DNA from: Streptomyces phaeoluteigriseus
Lineage (GTDB): Bacteria; Actinomycetota; Actinomycetes; Streptomycetales; Streptomycetaceae
Assembly: GCF_001896135.2 (NCBI RefSeq)
Contig: NZ_MPOH02000009.1
Span: 277,725-341,556, forward strand
Direction: 5' to 3'
DNA: 63,832 nucleotides
Shown here: piece after piece, positions 26,956 to 37,424 of the stretch
Position numbering within the stretch: position 1 is the stretch's first letter
How the letters are laid out: every line of letters starts with the position of its first letter
Position numbers and translations under genes: made by a program
Notes under the pieces: generated by a model
Told to the model about the DNA's origin: nothing
The model's database searches: none
What the model saw: the letters and a program-made list of their open reading frames with translations, nothing else

Positions 26956-27672
26956 CTACGACCAGGCCGCGACCACGTACCCGACGCCGTACGGCGCTGC
27001 CTCGTACAGCAGGGTGCCGGACAGGACGGCGTCCTCCGCCGCGCCCGCGAGCACCTGCCAGGGGGCCCGGCCGGCCGCCATCAGCTCGCGGGCCAGTTCG
27101 GCGTCGAGCCCCTTGATCGCCGCGAGGTCGGCGGCGCCGAGCGCCCGCGCGACCGCCGTGTCGAAAGGCACCGCGCGTTCGTCGAGGTAGCCCGGCGCCT
27201 TCAGCGTGCGGCACGCGCTCGCGTCGCCCATCACCAGCAGCGCCACCCGACCGGGCTGGGCACCGATCTCCCGTCCGACCTCGGCACACCGCTCCGGCGC
27301 CAGGGGCTCCCCCACGCCGACTCCCTCGACCGGGGCACCCGACCAGCGGGCCCGCTCCAGCAGCCAGGCGCCGACGGCGAGGGAGGGCGGCAGCTCGCGC
27401 TCGGACACCGTGTCCCCGCCCGGCCGGCCGAGCCGTACGGCGAGGTCAACGCCGAAGCCGCGGAACGAACCGGGCGTGCCCTCGGGGTGCGTGCCCCGCC
27501 CGGCCTCATCGGCGGGGCCGATGACCACGAGCCGGTCCGGCCGGGCGGCGGCGAGCACCGCGAGCGCGTCCGAGCAGGCGGTACGCGCGGCGTCCAGCTC
27601 GGGTGCGGCACCCGCGGCCACCTCGGGCACGAGCAGGGGCGGACAGGGACAGACTGCGGCGGCGACAAGCAT
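26956..27672 (-). CDS. Class III extradiol dioxygenase-like (LigB) protein
   Basis: Predicted 238 aa. The ATG start at 27672 gives MLVAAAVCPCPPLLVPEVA, the standard N-terminus of this actinobacterial group. The sequence fits a LigB/MEMO-like alpha/beta fold: RLVVIGPADEAG, then LLVMGDASACRTLKAPGYLDERA and the C-terminal WQVLAGAAEDAVLSG. The classical His ligands of ring-cleaving dioxygenases are not obvious, so catalytic activity is uncertain. It is a conserved neighbour of miaB, 75 nt downstream on the same strand. Confidence 0.75.
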   Translation of the reverse strand: MLVAAAVCPCPPLLVPEVAAGAAPELDAARTACSDALAVLAAARPDRLVVIGPADEAGRGTHPEGTPGSFRGFGVDLAVRLGRPGGDTVSERELPPSLAVGAWLLERARWSGAPVEGVGVGEPLAPERCAEVGREIGAQPGRVALLVMGDASACRTLKAPGYLDERAVPFDTAVARALGAADLAAIKGLDAELARELMAAGRAPWQVLAGAAEDAVLSGTLLYEAAPYGVGYVVAAWS

Positions 27673-27747
27673 GATCGGCAGGGTAACCCCGAGGCGCGCA
27701 CGCGCGCGCGGCGGCACCGGCCTGCGGCCCGGGCGGAAGCGCCCCGG

Positions 27748-29277
27748 TCAGTCGGAGCCGCAACCGCTTCCGGTGGCCACCGGGAGCGGGGCCGGAACGC
27801 CGACCCCGGGCAGGCCCAGCATGACGCCGGCCGGCTTGGCCGCCTTCTCCGCGGTGCGCTTCTCCCAGGCGTCCCCCGCGCGCGTGCGGCGCACGCCGAG
27901 AACCTGGCCCTCGGCGAGCAGGTGGTGCGGGGCGGCGTAGGTGATCTCGACCGTGACGACGTCGCCGGGGCGGACTTCCTGTTCCGGCTTGGTGAAGTGC
28001 ACCAGGCGGTTGTCGGCGGCGCGGCCGGAGAGGCGGTGGGTGGCACCGTCCTTGCGGCCCTCGCCCTCGGCCACCATCAGCTCCAGGGTGCGGCCGACCT
28101 GCTTCTTGTTCTCCTCCCAGGAGATCTCCTCCTGGAGGGCGACGAGACGCTCGTAGCGCGCCTGGACGACCGCCTTCGGGATCTGGTTCTCCATGGTGGC
28201 GGCCGGGGTGCCGGGCCGCTTGGAGTACTGGAAGGTGAACGCCTGGGCGAACCGGGCCTCGCGCACCACGTGCAGGGTCTGCTCGAAGTCCTCCTCGGTC
28301 TCGCCGGGGAAGCCCACGATGATGTCGGTGGTGATCGCGGCGTGCGGGATGGCCGCGCGGACGTTCTCGATGATCGCCAGGTAGCGCTCCTGGCGGTAGG
28401 AGCGGCGCATCGCCTTGAGGACGGTGTCCGAGCCGGACTGGAGCGGCATGTGCAGCTGCGGCATCACGTTCGGCGTCTCGGCCATGGCGGCGATGACGTC
28501 GTCGGTGAAGTCGCGCGGGTGCGGCGAGGTGAACCGCACGCGCTCGAGGCCCTCGATCGTCCCGCACGCGCGCAGGAGCTTGCTGAAGGCCTCACGGTCG
28601 CCGATGTCGGAGCCGTACGCGTTGACGTTCTGGCCGAGCAGCGTGATCTCGCTGACGCCCTCGCCCACCAGGGCCTCGATCTCGGCGAGGATGTCGCCGG
28701 TACGGCGGTCCTTCTCCTTGCCGCGCAGGGCCGGGACGATGCAGAAGGTGCAGGTGTTGTTGCAGCCGACGGAGATCGACACCCAGGCCGCGTAGGCGCT
28801 CTCGCGGCGCGTGGGCAGGGTCGAGGGGAACGCCTCCAGGGACTCGGCGATCTCGACCTGCGCCTCTTCCTGCACGCGCGCGCGTTCCAGCAGGACCGGG
28901 AGCTTGCCGATGTTGTGGGTGCCGAAGACGACGTCGACCCAGGGGGCCTTCTTCACGATGGTGTCGCGGTCCTTCTGCGCCAGGCAGCCGCCGACCGCGA
29001 TCTGCATGCCGGGCCGCGACGCCTTCTTCGGCGCGAGGCGGCCGAGGTTGCCGTACAGCCGGTTGTCGGCGTTCTCCCGCACCGCGCACGTGTTGAAGAC
29101 GACGACGTCCGCGTCGCCGTCCGACCCCTCGGGGGCGCGCACGTACCCGGCGTCCTCGAGCAGCCCGGACAAGCGCTCGGAGTCGTGGACGTTCATCTGG
29201 CACCCGTAGGTGCGAATCTCGTAGCTCTTGGGTGCGGGGACGTCCACTGCGAGGCTCCGGTCGCTGCTGCTGGTCAT
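27748..29277 (-). CDS. miaB: tRNA-2-methylthio-N6-dimethylallyladenosine synthase
   Basis: Predicted 509 aa radical-SAM methylthiotransferase that converts i6A37 to ms2i6A37 in tRNA. The N-terminal UPF0004 domain carries three cluster cysteines ([22 protein letters not shown]). The radical-SAM CxxxCxxC is in [16 protein letters not shown], and a C-terminal TRAM domain follows ([14 protein letters not shown]...). The last about 40 residues form a Gly/Ala/Pro-rich extension ending with a Cys near the C-terminus. It acts after MiaA, encoded on the same strand. Confidence 0.96.
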   Translation of the reverse strand: MTSSSDRSLAVDVPAPKSYEIRTYGCQMNVHDSERLSGLLEDAGYVRAPEGSDGDADVVVFNTCAVRENADNRLYGNLGRLAPKKASRPGMQIAVGGCLAQKDRDTIVKKAPWVDVVFGTHNIGKLPVLLERARVQEEAQVEIAESLEAFPSTLPTRRESAYAAWVSISVGCNNTCTFCIVPALRGKEKDRRTGDILAEIEALVGEGVSEITLLGQNVNAYGSDIGDREAFSKLLRACGTIEGLERVRFTSPHPRDFTDDVIAAMAETPNVMPQLHMPLQSGSDTVLKAMRRSYRQERYLAIIENVRAAIPHAAITTDIIVGFPGETEEDFEQTLHVVREARFAQAFTFQYSKRPGTPAATMENQIPKAVVQARYERLVALQEEISWEENKKQVGRTLELMVAEGEGRKDGATHRLSGRAADNRLVHFTKPEQEVRPGDVVTVEITYAAPHHLLAEGQVLGVRRTRAGDAWEKRTAEKAAKPAGVMLGLPGVGVPAPLPVATGSGCGSD

Positions 29278-29389
29278 GCCTCAAGGGTAGGCGGTCCCGG
29301 GGAGACCCCTGCGCGGTGCTTCGGGGCCCCACCTGCCCGGTGCTCCCCTGCTCCGGCGTGCTTGCGGGCCTCCGGCCGGGAGGCGGCGG

Positions 29390-30201
29390 TCAGGCGGGCG
29401 GCGGCGGAGCCGTCCGTTGCAGCGCGACGACCGCCTCGGCCGTGTGGCACAGCCCGTCCGCCGCCCGGCGCAGGGACCGCCAGGAGACCAGCCAGAGGAC
29501 GATCCCGCCGAGGCCCGCGGGCCACCACCAGATGCCGACGGCGGTGAACGCGACGCTCCAGACAAGGGCCTCGCAGGCCGCCTGGTAGGCGTCGCGGGCC
29601 TCGCCCAGCGCGGCGCGGGAGGCGTCCGGCACTTCGAGGAGCAGCCTGGTCCACTCGCCGGGGAGGTCGGTTCCCGTCTCCACCCTGGCGCTCTGCTCGG
29701 CGGCGCGGAGCCGGTCGCCCGACCAGGTCGGGGAGGTGGGCCTGAGCGGTGCGGCACGGGCCCTGCGGGCGTCGAGCCGGGCGGCGCGCAGTTCGTGGCC
29801 GCCGCGCGGGCCCGTACGGCCTCCCTGCCGATCTCCTGGGGCGGGGTCCAGCGGCGGACCCGCCACCGGGTGAGCCGCCGGGCCAGGGACGCCAGCCACC
29901 AGGGCCAGGCACCGGCGGCCAGCGCGCCGACCCCGCCCGCGCCGAGGGGCACCGCCAGCGCGACGGCCACCGCCGCCAGTACGACGAGCAGCAGCGTGGC
30001 GGCGCCGTCGGCGGTGAGCCCGCCGTTCAGCGGCAGGGCTCCGGCGATCCGGTCGCGGGCCAGTCCCACGTCGTCCCACTTGCGGTGGCCGAGCCGCCCG
30101 CCTCCCACGACGGCCACTACGACGAACAGCAGGGCGGGCAGCAGCCGCCGCAGGAACCATCCGTCGGGGATGCGCCTCTGGAGTTCGAGAAGCAGTGCCA
30201 C
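29390..30201 (-). pseudogene. Hypothetical membrane protein (single frameshift)
   Basis: Two overlapping frames encode one membrane protein of 270 aa if a single C is restored near 29800 (GGCCACGAA to GGCCCACGAA). N-terminal helices are LLPALLFVVVAVVGG and AATLLLVVLAAVAVALAVPLG, followed by a basic segment with WTPPQEIGREAVR. The second frame continues with HELRAARLD, SPTWSGDRLRAAE and a closing hydrophobic region (SVAFTAVGIWWWPAGLGGIV, LWLVSWRSL), ending LCHTAEAVVALQRTAPPPPA. I do not recognise a functional family. It starts at GTG 30201 and lies downstream of the small Cys-motif gene on the same strand, next to the CHAT protease gene. Confidence 0.7.
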
Positions 30202-30219
30202 CGTCTCAGCCCGTCCCCC

Positions 30220-30265
30220 GTGTCTTGCCGTGCGTCAGTGTCTTGCCGTGCGTCAGTGTCTTGGG
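30220..30265. repeat. 18-bp tandem repeat, 2.5 copies
   Basis: The unit GTGTCTTGCCGTGCGTCA occurs at 30220-30237 and again, identical, at 30238-30255. A partial third copy (GTGTCTTGGG) follows. It lies in the gap between the membrane protein gene and the upstream small gene. Confidence 0.85.
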
Positions 30266-30332
30266 CGTCCTGGGTGTCCTGCCGTGCATCCGCGGCGCCG
30301 TGCCGTGCGCTCGCACCCCCGTGCCCCCGCCG

Positions 30333-30716
30333 TCAGTCCACGCGTCTCATCGGGCCGTCCGCCAGGGTGCAGAGACCCGTGCCGGGGCCGCTCTCCTCGT
30401 GCAGGTCGACGCGTGCGCAGCGTCCCGTGGGGCAGACCCAGCCGGTCGACCGCGGCACGGGGGCGGACGGCCAGTCGCCCACGCCCATGGTGGAACGCAG
30501 GCCGAGTCCGCCGGGGATCCCGGCCGTCTCGGCCGCGTCGTGCAACGCGCGTACGGCGTCCCGCCAGGACTGCGCGGACGGGTCGCCGTCGCGGACGACC
30601 GCGAACGGGTCGTCCCAGCGGGCGGGGCCGATCAGCTCGCGCAGTGCGCCGGCATTGCGGCACAGGTAAGCGACGGCATCGTCGTACAGCCTCTGTGCCT
30701 TCGCACCGTGCCCCAC
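30333..30716 (-). CDS. Small protein with C-terminal Cys motif, divergent from CHAT protease gene
   Basis: Predicted 127 aa protein from a GTG at 30716. Residues 1-90 look alpha-helical (AKAQRLYDDAVAYLCRNAGALRELIG; SAQSWRDAVRALHDAAETAGI). The C-terminal 35 residues carry VCPTGRCARVDL followed by GLCTLADGPMRR, a small C-x4-C...C element that may bind metal. The family is not recognised with confidence. From memory, similar short Cys tails occur in actinobacterial multi-gene systems with CHAT or trypsin-like proteases. It lies 63 nt from the divergent CHAT gene and upstream of the membrane protein gene. Confidence 0.6.
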   Translation of the reverse strand: MGHGAKAQRLYDDAVAYLCRNAGALRELIGPARWDDPFAVVRDGDPSAQSWRDAVRALHDAAETAGIPGGLGLRSTMGVGDWPSAPVPRSTGWVCPTGRCARVDLHEESGPGTGLCTLADGPMRRVD

Positions 30717-30779
30717 TGCGCCCCCTGACGATCCGGAAAACACTCTCGTCCGACGTGGAATCAAAGCACCATAGGACGA

Positions 30780-33700
30780 ATGACGGAACTTCATGAGCAC
30801 GTCGTGGCCCGTCTGATGGCGGCGCAGAACAGCCGTGACCCCGCGCCTCTGCGCGAGCCGGAGGCGGTCGCCGACGCGCTCTCGCTGCTGCGGGCGGCGG
30901 CGCCCTCACCCGAGGGGGCCGTCGACCTCGACGCGGTCGCCGCGGTCTTCTGGACGTTCTGGTTCCGGCACCTGGGCCCCGACGATCCGGACATCCAGCA
31001 GAACATGACGATCGCCGTCAGTTCCTTCGGCTTCCTGCGGCGGCGCGCGCCGGAGGACGTCCGGTTCCCGCCGGTCCTGGAGGAGGCGTACGACCCGGCC
31101 GATCCGACCCTGGACGCCCGGTTCGCCTATCTCGTCAGCTCGGCCCACGGCGAGCTGCTCCAGAGAGGCGACCTGCCCGACTCCGACCGGCGGGCCGCCC
31201 TGGAGCGCGCGCTGGCCTGGTCGGAGACGGCCCGGAGTCTGTTGTCCGAGGAGCACGAGGGCTTCGTGGAGCTGACGCTGCACGCCCTCGACATCGAGCT
31301 GTTCCGGTTCCGCACGGACGCGGAGCCGGACGCGCTCGCCGCCGCGGCCCGGCACGCGCGGACGGTGTGCGAGCGGCTGCCCGGCCTCGGCCCCGACGTA
31401 CTCGGCCCGGCCACCGCCGACGCGGCCGCCCTCGCCCTGAGGACGGTCGTGGACGCGTCCCGGCTGCTGGGTGAGCCCGGACTCGCCGAGGTCGAACGGC
31501 TGGTGGCGGCGGCCCCCGACGGCACGCTCGACCCGGAGGGCGCGGAGGGCCTGCACTTCCTGCGCGCGCTGCACGCCCAGCCGGCGGCCTGGCCGGGCCA
31601 GCTGGACCTCCAGATCGGGGCGGCGGTCGCCGAGGCGGGGGCACAGGAGCACGACGCGGGCCGCATCGCCTGCGCCGTACGACGGCTGCGCGCGGCTCTC
31701 GGACACACCCCGGCCGGTCATCCGGCCCACCTGGCCGTCACGGTGGCCCTGAGCGAGGCGCTCGCCTCTTTCGCCGAGGAACGGGACGACGAGGCTGCCG
31801 CGCGCGAGGCGGTGGCCGTCCTGGACGCCGTCGACTCGGCCACGTTGAGCGACGCCGACCGGGAGCGTCTCGAACTGGTGCGTGGCTTACGTCGGCTGAT
31901 GGCCGGTCAGGACGGCGCGCGAGCAGGCGGTGAGGACGACATCGGGGCGTCGCTCGGACCGCTGCTCGACCGGCTCAGGGACGGTTCCGCACGGCGCGGC
32001 GAGGCCCCGGACATCGCCCTGGAGACCCTCGCCATCGTGTCGTCGCTCTCCGGTGGCGGCTCGGACGGCAAGGCGGCAGGCATGTCGCCAGGCGCGTCGG
32101 CCGGCCACGCGGACGGTGTCTCCGACGGCATCTCCGACGAACGGATCGCCCGGTATCGAGCCGCGCTGGCCGCGGTTCCCGCCGACGCGCCGCAGCGGTA
32201 CGCGTGCGTGGCCGTACTGGCCGCACTCACCGGGCTGCGGGCCGAGCGGCTGCGGGAGTCCGGCTCCGCCCGTGCCGCCGACCGGCTCGACGCGGACGCT
32301 CGCGCTCTGATCGAGGAGGTGACGGCCACCGCTCCCCCGGACGGGCAGGCACTGCCCGTCCTGCTCCGCAAGGGCACCCACGAGGCCGCGCTCGCCATCG
32401 CCGCCTCGACCGTCCTCACCGGCGAACCCGACGGCCGCGCCGACCCCGAACTGGCCCGCATGGTGTCCCAGCTGTCCCGCATGGCCGAGGTCAGCCTCGA
32501 GGACCCCGAGGACCTCGCCTCCGACATCGCCGTCATGCGGGAACTGCTGGACGGGCTCGACGAGGACGACGTCGAGCAACGCGCCAACCTGTCCGCCGCA
32601 CTCGGTGGCGCGCTGTCCTCACACGCCGCCCACCTGAGCGATCCCTCCCCACTGGAAGAGGCCGTGCCACTTCTGCGGTACGCCCGCGAGCACGCCGCGG
32701 AGCTGCCCCCGACCATCGACGCGGTGCTCGCCCAGGCGCTCACGGTCGTGTCGGCCACCCAGATGGACACGGAGGCCGCGCGCGAGGCCGCCGTACTCCT
32801 CGCGACGATGCCGGGGGCGGCGAAGGCGGCGGGCGCACCCGGGGCGACCGATTCATCGGGAGCGGCGGGCGCGGCGGACACGACGGGCTCGTCGCAAGCG
32901 GCGGATGCGCACGCCACCTCACCGGACACCGCACCGCACTCCGCCGCGACCGACCTGGCCCAGGCCGTCATGACGGCCCACACCGAACTCCACAACGCCC
33001 TCCAGCTCTACCTCTTCGGCCAGGACCCGGGCCAGCTCGACCGGGCCCGCGAGATCGCCCGGCAGATGCGGACCCTCGACCGGGGCACGGTCCAGGCCGG
33101 GACACCGGGCACCGGGACGCCGCAGGCCGGCATCCCGGGGCTCGACATGCTGAGCGACGTCCATCTCGACCTGCTGGAGACGGTCGGGCCGGGTGGCGGC
33201 CCGAAGAAGGACATCACCGACGACCTGGTCGACCAGTGCCGCCGGAGGTACGCATCGGCCGGCGACCCCCGTACCCGGGTCCTCACCGCGATGACGCTGA
33301 TGCGCGTGCTGGGCATGCGCGCCCTGGCCCTGCGGGACATCGAACCGGAGCGCGCGCGGGGCCTCGTCGCCGAGGCGGCCCAGCTGGTGGACGCCGTCGC
33401 TCCGGAGGCGCCCGCGGGCTGGGCCGACTCCATGCGCCCCTTCGTCGCCATGACCGCCATCGGCGTCACCGGCGGCGGCCGGCTGCCGCCGGTCACCTCG
33501 GAGCAGGCTCCCAGCGGGACGCCGTCCGCGACCCCCCTGTCGGGCGCCCTCGAGGCGGTGATGGCGCCGCTGCGCAACCGCCTCGCCGGTGTCGACGACC
33601 CCGCCTCGATGCGCGACCCGAGGATTCCGGTCCTCTTCCGGGCACACGGTGAGATCGGGGCCGCGGCGGGCGCGCTGGGCAGGCCCGAGCCGCGGATCGA

Positions 33701-35359
33701 CCTCGCCCTCTCCCATCTCGAAGCGGCCGTGGACGTGCTGCCCGGCATCACCGACCGTGGTAGCGGCCAGGAGTCCGCCGAGCACGGTCTGACCCAGTTC
33801 GAGGGGGACATCCGGGGCATCGTCGAGCTGATCCTGGCGGCGGTACTGGTCCGTGACGGCTCCGCCCGGCTCCGGGGGCACATGGAGAGGCTGAAGGAGA
33901 TCGTCGCCGCGGTGAAGCGCGACGGCCGCCTCCCGGAGGCGCTGCCGGAGCCCTCCGCGGAAGGGCGCAGTGTGACCGGCCCCGACGTCGACCGTGCCGC
34001 CGAGCTGCTGGAGCGCGGCCGGGGCCTGCTGCTGTCCCGGCGGATGGAGGCGCGGGCCGACCTCGGCCGGCTGCGGTCGGCCCATCCTGAGCTGGCGGAC
34101 GAATTCGAACGGTTGACCGATCTGCTCGCCGCCGAGCACGAGCCGGTGGCCCCCGGGGACGCCGAGCGGGACCGGCTCGACAAGCTCCGTACCTCACGGG
34201 CCCTCGACGGGCTGGTCGACCGCGTCCGCGACCGGCCCGGCTTCGGCGACTTCCTGCGCCCGCTGGCCGCGGAGCAGTTGCGCGTCCTCGCGGCGGACGG
34301 CCCGGTGGTGGTGCTCAACCACGCGCGGCAGCTGTGCCACGCCGTCGTGGTCACGGAACGGTCGATCACCGCCCTGACCCTGGAACCGGAGGCGGAGGAG
34401 GTGGCCGGGGCGGCCCGACGACTGCGGGAGGCCGTCGACGTCATCAACGCGCAGGGCGCGTCGAGGAGTTCCCCGGCGAGCTGGTCGGCGCCGGGGCGGA
34501 GGTCCGCCGGACGCTGTCCTGGGCCTGGCACCGGGTCGTGCGGCCCGTCCTGGAGCATGTGGGTGCCGCCGATCCCGTGCCCGGAGGCGGCCCGTGGCCG
34601 CGGATCTGGTGGGTGCCCACGGGCGCCTTCCACGCCCTGCCGCTGCACGCGGCCCAGTGCACCCGGCCCGACTGCGACCTGCCGGGCTGCGGCGCCGCTC
34701 TGGACACCGTGGTGTCGTCGTACGTGCCCGGCTTCCAGACGCTCGCCTACGCGCGTGCCCGGGCGGAACGGCGTGGCCTGGACGCCGACGGGAGCGCACT
34801 GCTGGTCGCCGCACCCGAGGAGGAGCTGCCCGGTGTCGCGGCCGCGACCCGCTACGCGGCCGGGCTGCTGGGGGCCGGTGAGCCGCTGATCGGTGACGCC
34901 GCGACCCGGGAGGCCGTCCTGGCGGGCCTCGGCGGCGCGGCCTGGGCCCATTTCGGCTGCCACGCGGCGACCGACCCCGCGGCACCGTCCGGTGCCGTGC
35001 TGCACCTGCCGAGCGGCGAGTCGCTGCCGGTGCTGGACATCTGCCGCGCGCGGCCGGGTACGGCGCGCCTCGCGTTCCTCGCGGCGTGCGGTACGGCCCG
35101 TACCTCCGAGCGGCTCAGCGACGAGGCGATCCACATCACCAGTGCCTTCCTCCTCGCCGGTTTCCCGACCGCCGTCGGCACGCTGTGGGAGATCGACAGC
35201 ACGCACGCGGACCACGTCACCCGCGACTTCTACGGCCGGGCCGTGGGCGAGTCGGGGCAGGGACCCGCCCTCGCCCTGCACCACAGCGTCCGGGCCCTGC
35301 GCGAGCGGATACCGGAACGCCCGCACATCTGGGCCGCGTACGTGCACGCGGGCGCGTGA
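30780..35359 (+). pseudogene. Large CHAT-domain (caspase-like) protease with helical repeat N-terminus (single frameshift)
   Basis: Encodes a 1526 aa protein if one C is restored near 34455 (CAGGGCGCG to CAGGGCCGCG). About 1200 N-terminal residues are alpha-helical, Ala/Glu/Asp/Leu-rich repeats of TPR-like type with a low-complexity insert around 32810-32940. The C-terminal 300 residues (second frame) form a CHAT peptidase: WWVPTGAFHALPLHAA, catalytic His in AHFGCHAATDP (codon 34961-34963), catalytic Cys in FLAACGTART (codon 35087-35089), and the closing GFPTAVGTLWEID. The ATG has AGGA upstream. CHAT proteases act in bacterial programmed cell death and anti-phage systems. The target here is unknown. 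As written, the protease domain is out of frame. Confidence 0.85.
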
Positions 35360-35397
35360 GCGCGCGTGGACGCACGGGACGCGCCCCGGAGGCGGGG

Positions 35398-36069
35398 TCA
35401 GGGGTCGATCAGGCCCGCCCGGATGGCGTAGCGCGTGAGTTCGAGGCGGTCGCGCATGCCGAGCTTCTGGAGGAGGTTCGCGCGGTGCCGTTCGACGGTC
35501 TTGGCACTGATGAAGAGGAGCGTGCCGATCTCCTTCGAGGTGTGCCCCTCGGCGACGAGCTTGAGGATCTCCTCCTCTCGCTCGGTGATGGGCCGGTCGG
35601 GGAGCCCGTCCACGTCGCCGCCGCGGTGCAGCCGTTCGAGGTACGACCGCACGAGCGCCCGTTCCGCTCCCGGGTAGATGAACGGCTCGTCGCGCACGGC
35701 TGCCCGGCAGGCCTGGACGAGGTCGCGGTCGGCGACGGACTTCAGGACGTACCCTCCCGCCCCGGCCTTGAGGGCCTCGAAGAAGTACTGCTCGTTGTCG
35801 TACATGGTGAGGATGAGGATCCGCAGGCCGGGCAGTCGGCGGGAGAGTTCGCGGGCCGCCTGGAGGCCGGTCATCCGGGGCATGGCCACGTCGAGGACGG
35901 CCAGGTCGATGTCCCCCGCACGTGCCCGCTCGACGGCCTCGGCCCCGTCGCCCGCCTCCGCCACGACCGTCAGGTCGGGTTCACCGTCCAGGATGAGCCG
36001 TACTCCGCGGCGCACGAGGGTGTGGTCGTCGGCGAGGAGCACACGGGTCGGCGCGGACTCGTCGGTCAT
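35398..36069 (-). CDS. NarL/LuxR-family response regulator
   Basis: Predicted 223 aa regulator. The receiver domain has the acidic pair in VLLADDH, phospho-acceptor Asp in DLAVLDVAMPRMTG (about residue 59) and the conserved Lys in GGYVLKSV. The C-terminal LuxR-type HTH is ITEREEEILKLVAEGHTSKEIGTLLFISAKTVERHRANL. Its partner histidine kinase lies 76 nt upstream on the same strand. By gene order it matches the regulator I recall as SCO5785 of S. coelicolor. Confidence 0.93.
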   Translation of the reverse strand: MTDESAPTRVLLADDHTLVRRGVRLILDGEPDLTVVAEAGDGAEAVERARAGDIDLAVLDVAMPRMTGLQAARELSRRLPGLRILILTMYDNEQYFFEALKAGAGGYVLKSVADRDLVQACRAAVRDEPFIYPGAERALVRSYLERLHRGGDVDGLPDRPITEREEEILKLVAEGHTSKEIGTLLFISAKTVERHRANLLQKLGMRDRLELTRYAIRAGLIDP

Positions 36070-36145
36070 CGGCGGCCTCCGGGGACGCTGGTGCGGACGG
36101 GGTACGGGAGCGACGGAGCCCCGCGCCGACAGGAGCGTACGACCG

Positions 36146-37144
36146 TCACCGCAGGTCGCCGCCGGGCGGCGGGAGGGCGGCGGGCGCGGTCCGCAGGCGT
36201 ACGGCCGTCCCGCCGCCGAGTCCGGGGCCGAAGGTGAACGTCGCGCCGATCAGCAGGGCGCGTTCCCGCATGCCCAGGACTCCGGCGCCCTCCCCCGCCG
36301 CCGGGCCGGGGCCCCGGCCGTTGTCCCGTACGAGCAGTTCGACGCCGTCGGCGACCGGGCGGAGGCGCAGGTCGGCGCGGTCGGCGCCGGAGTGCCTGGC
36401 GGTGTTGGTGAGGGCTTCCTGGGCCACCCGGTAGAGCACCAGTTCGGACTCCTCGGTCAGCGCGGGCAGCCCGGGTCGCACGTCGAGACCGACCGTGAGC
36501 CCATGGGTGGTGAACTCCGCGGCGAGCGAACGCAAGGCGCTGACCAGGCCGAGTTCGTCCAGGACGCCGGGGCGCAGACGACGAGCGATACGGCGGATCT
36601 CGTCCAGGCCGGCGCGGGTGGCCTCCTGCGCCTGGCCCACCTCGCCGCGGAGGTCGTCGGGGGCCCGGTCCGCGACGCGCTTGAGCTGGAGGAGTACGGC
36701 GGTGAGGGTCTGGCCGACCTCGTCGTGCAGTTCGCGGGCGATGCGGTGGCGTTCGCGTTCCTGGGCGGACAGGGCGCGGGCGGCGCTGGTCGCGCGCTCG
36801 GCCTCCAGCCGGTCGAGCATGGAGTTGTACGTCCGGATCAGCTCGGCCGTCTCCACCGGACCGCAGACGACGGCACGGGCTCCGGGACGCAGCAGGTCGG
36901 CGTCGGTCATGGCCCGGGCGAGCCGCCCGAGCGGGGCCAGTCCGACGCGCAGCACGACGGCGTTGACGGCGAGCAGCGAGGCCAGACCCACCAGGACGAC
37001 GAACGCCTCGGCCGGCAGAACGGGGGTGGAGACGGTGACCGGACCCAGGAGCAGCGCGGCGGCCACGACCAGGCCGACGGCGTTGAGGGCGAAGATCCGC
37101 CGGAACAACGACACGCGCGTGGCTCCTCCTCCCTCGGTTCCCAC
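36146..37144 (-). CDS. Two-component sensor histidine kinase (NarL-partner, HisKA_3 type)
   Basis: Predicted 332 aa membrane kinase. Two N-terminal helices (FALNAVGLVVAAALLLGPVTV and AFVVLVGLASLLAVNAVVL) enclose only a very short extracytoplasmic loop, so a large sensor domain is absent. A HAMP-like segment follows. The phospho-acceptor His is in RHRIARELHDEVGQTLTAV. The HATPase domain has N-box EALTNTARHSGA and G-box DNGRGPG...GVLGMRERA. A GTG at residue 11 (VSLFRRIF) is an alternative start. It phosphorylates the adjacent NarL-type regulator. Confidence 0.92.
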   Translation of the reverse strand: MGTEGGGATRVSLFRRIFALNAVGLVVAAALLLGPVTVSTPVLPAEAFVVLVGLASLLAVNAVVLRVGLAPLGRLARAMTDADLLRPGARAVVCGPVETAELIRTYNSMLDRLEAERATSAARALSAQERERHRIARELHDEVGQTLTAVLLQLKRVADRAPDDLRGEVGQAQEATRAGLDEIRRIARRLRPGVLDELGLVSALRSLAAEFTTHGLTVGLDVRPGLPALTEESELVLYRVAQEALTNTARHSGADRADLRLRPVADGVELLVRDNGRGPGPAAGEGAGVLGMRERALLIGATFTFGPGLGGGTAVRLRTAPAALPPPGGDLR

Positions 37145-37355
37145 CGGCCGGTTCCCCTGCGACGGCGAAGCCGTACCCGCCCCGTCCGTCCCGGACCACG
37201 GCTCCGCCCGGACCAGCCTCTCCGCCCCGCGCGGCCCTGTCCATCCGTGACGACACCCATGTCGTCACCGTACGGGGGGATGGCAGCATGGCGGGTCGGC
37301 ACACCGGTGATCGACGGTCCCGAGGGCCGGTTCGGCTACCGACGCCGGCACAGAC

Positions 37356-37391
37356 GCCGGTACCGGTGCTGGCATCGACACCGGTACCGGC
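37356..37391. promoter_or_regulatory. Perfect 13-bp inverted repeat upstream of the cation antiporter operon
   Basis: GCCGGTACCGGTG (37356-37368) and CACCGGTACCGGC (37379-37391) are exact inverted copies around 10 nt. Each arm contains the 10-bp palindrome CCGGTACCGG, and the two copies are 24 bp apart. They end 33 nt before the first start codon. The layout suits cooperative binding of two repressor dimers or an RNA hairpin in the leader. Confidence 0.6.
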
Positions 37392-37424
37392 GATCACCGC
37401 CCACGACCGCAAGGGGAAGAAACC

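Noticed and set aside
30780..34889. CHAT gene read as a complete 1369 aa protein ending at 34889
   Set aside because: The last about 140 residues of that frame are Arg/Pro/Cys/Ser-rich shadow sequence. The true C-terminal protease domain continues in another frame to 35359.
33008..35347. 779-codon minus-strand frame opposite the CHAT gene
   Set aside because: Low-complexity Arg/Ser/Ala sequence with no domain. The plus strand carries the catalytic CHAT motifs.
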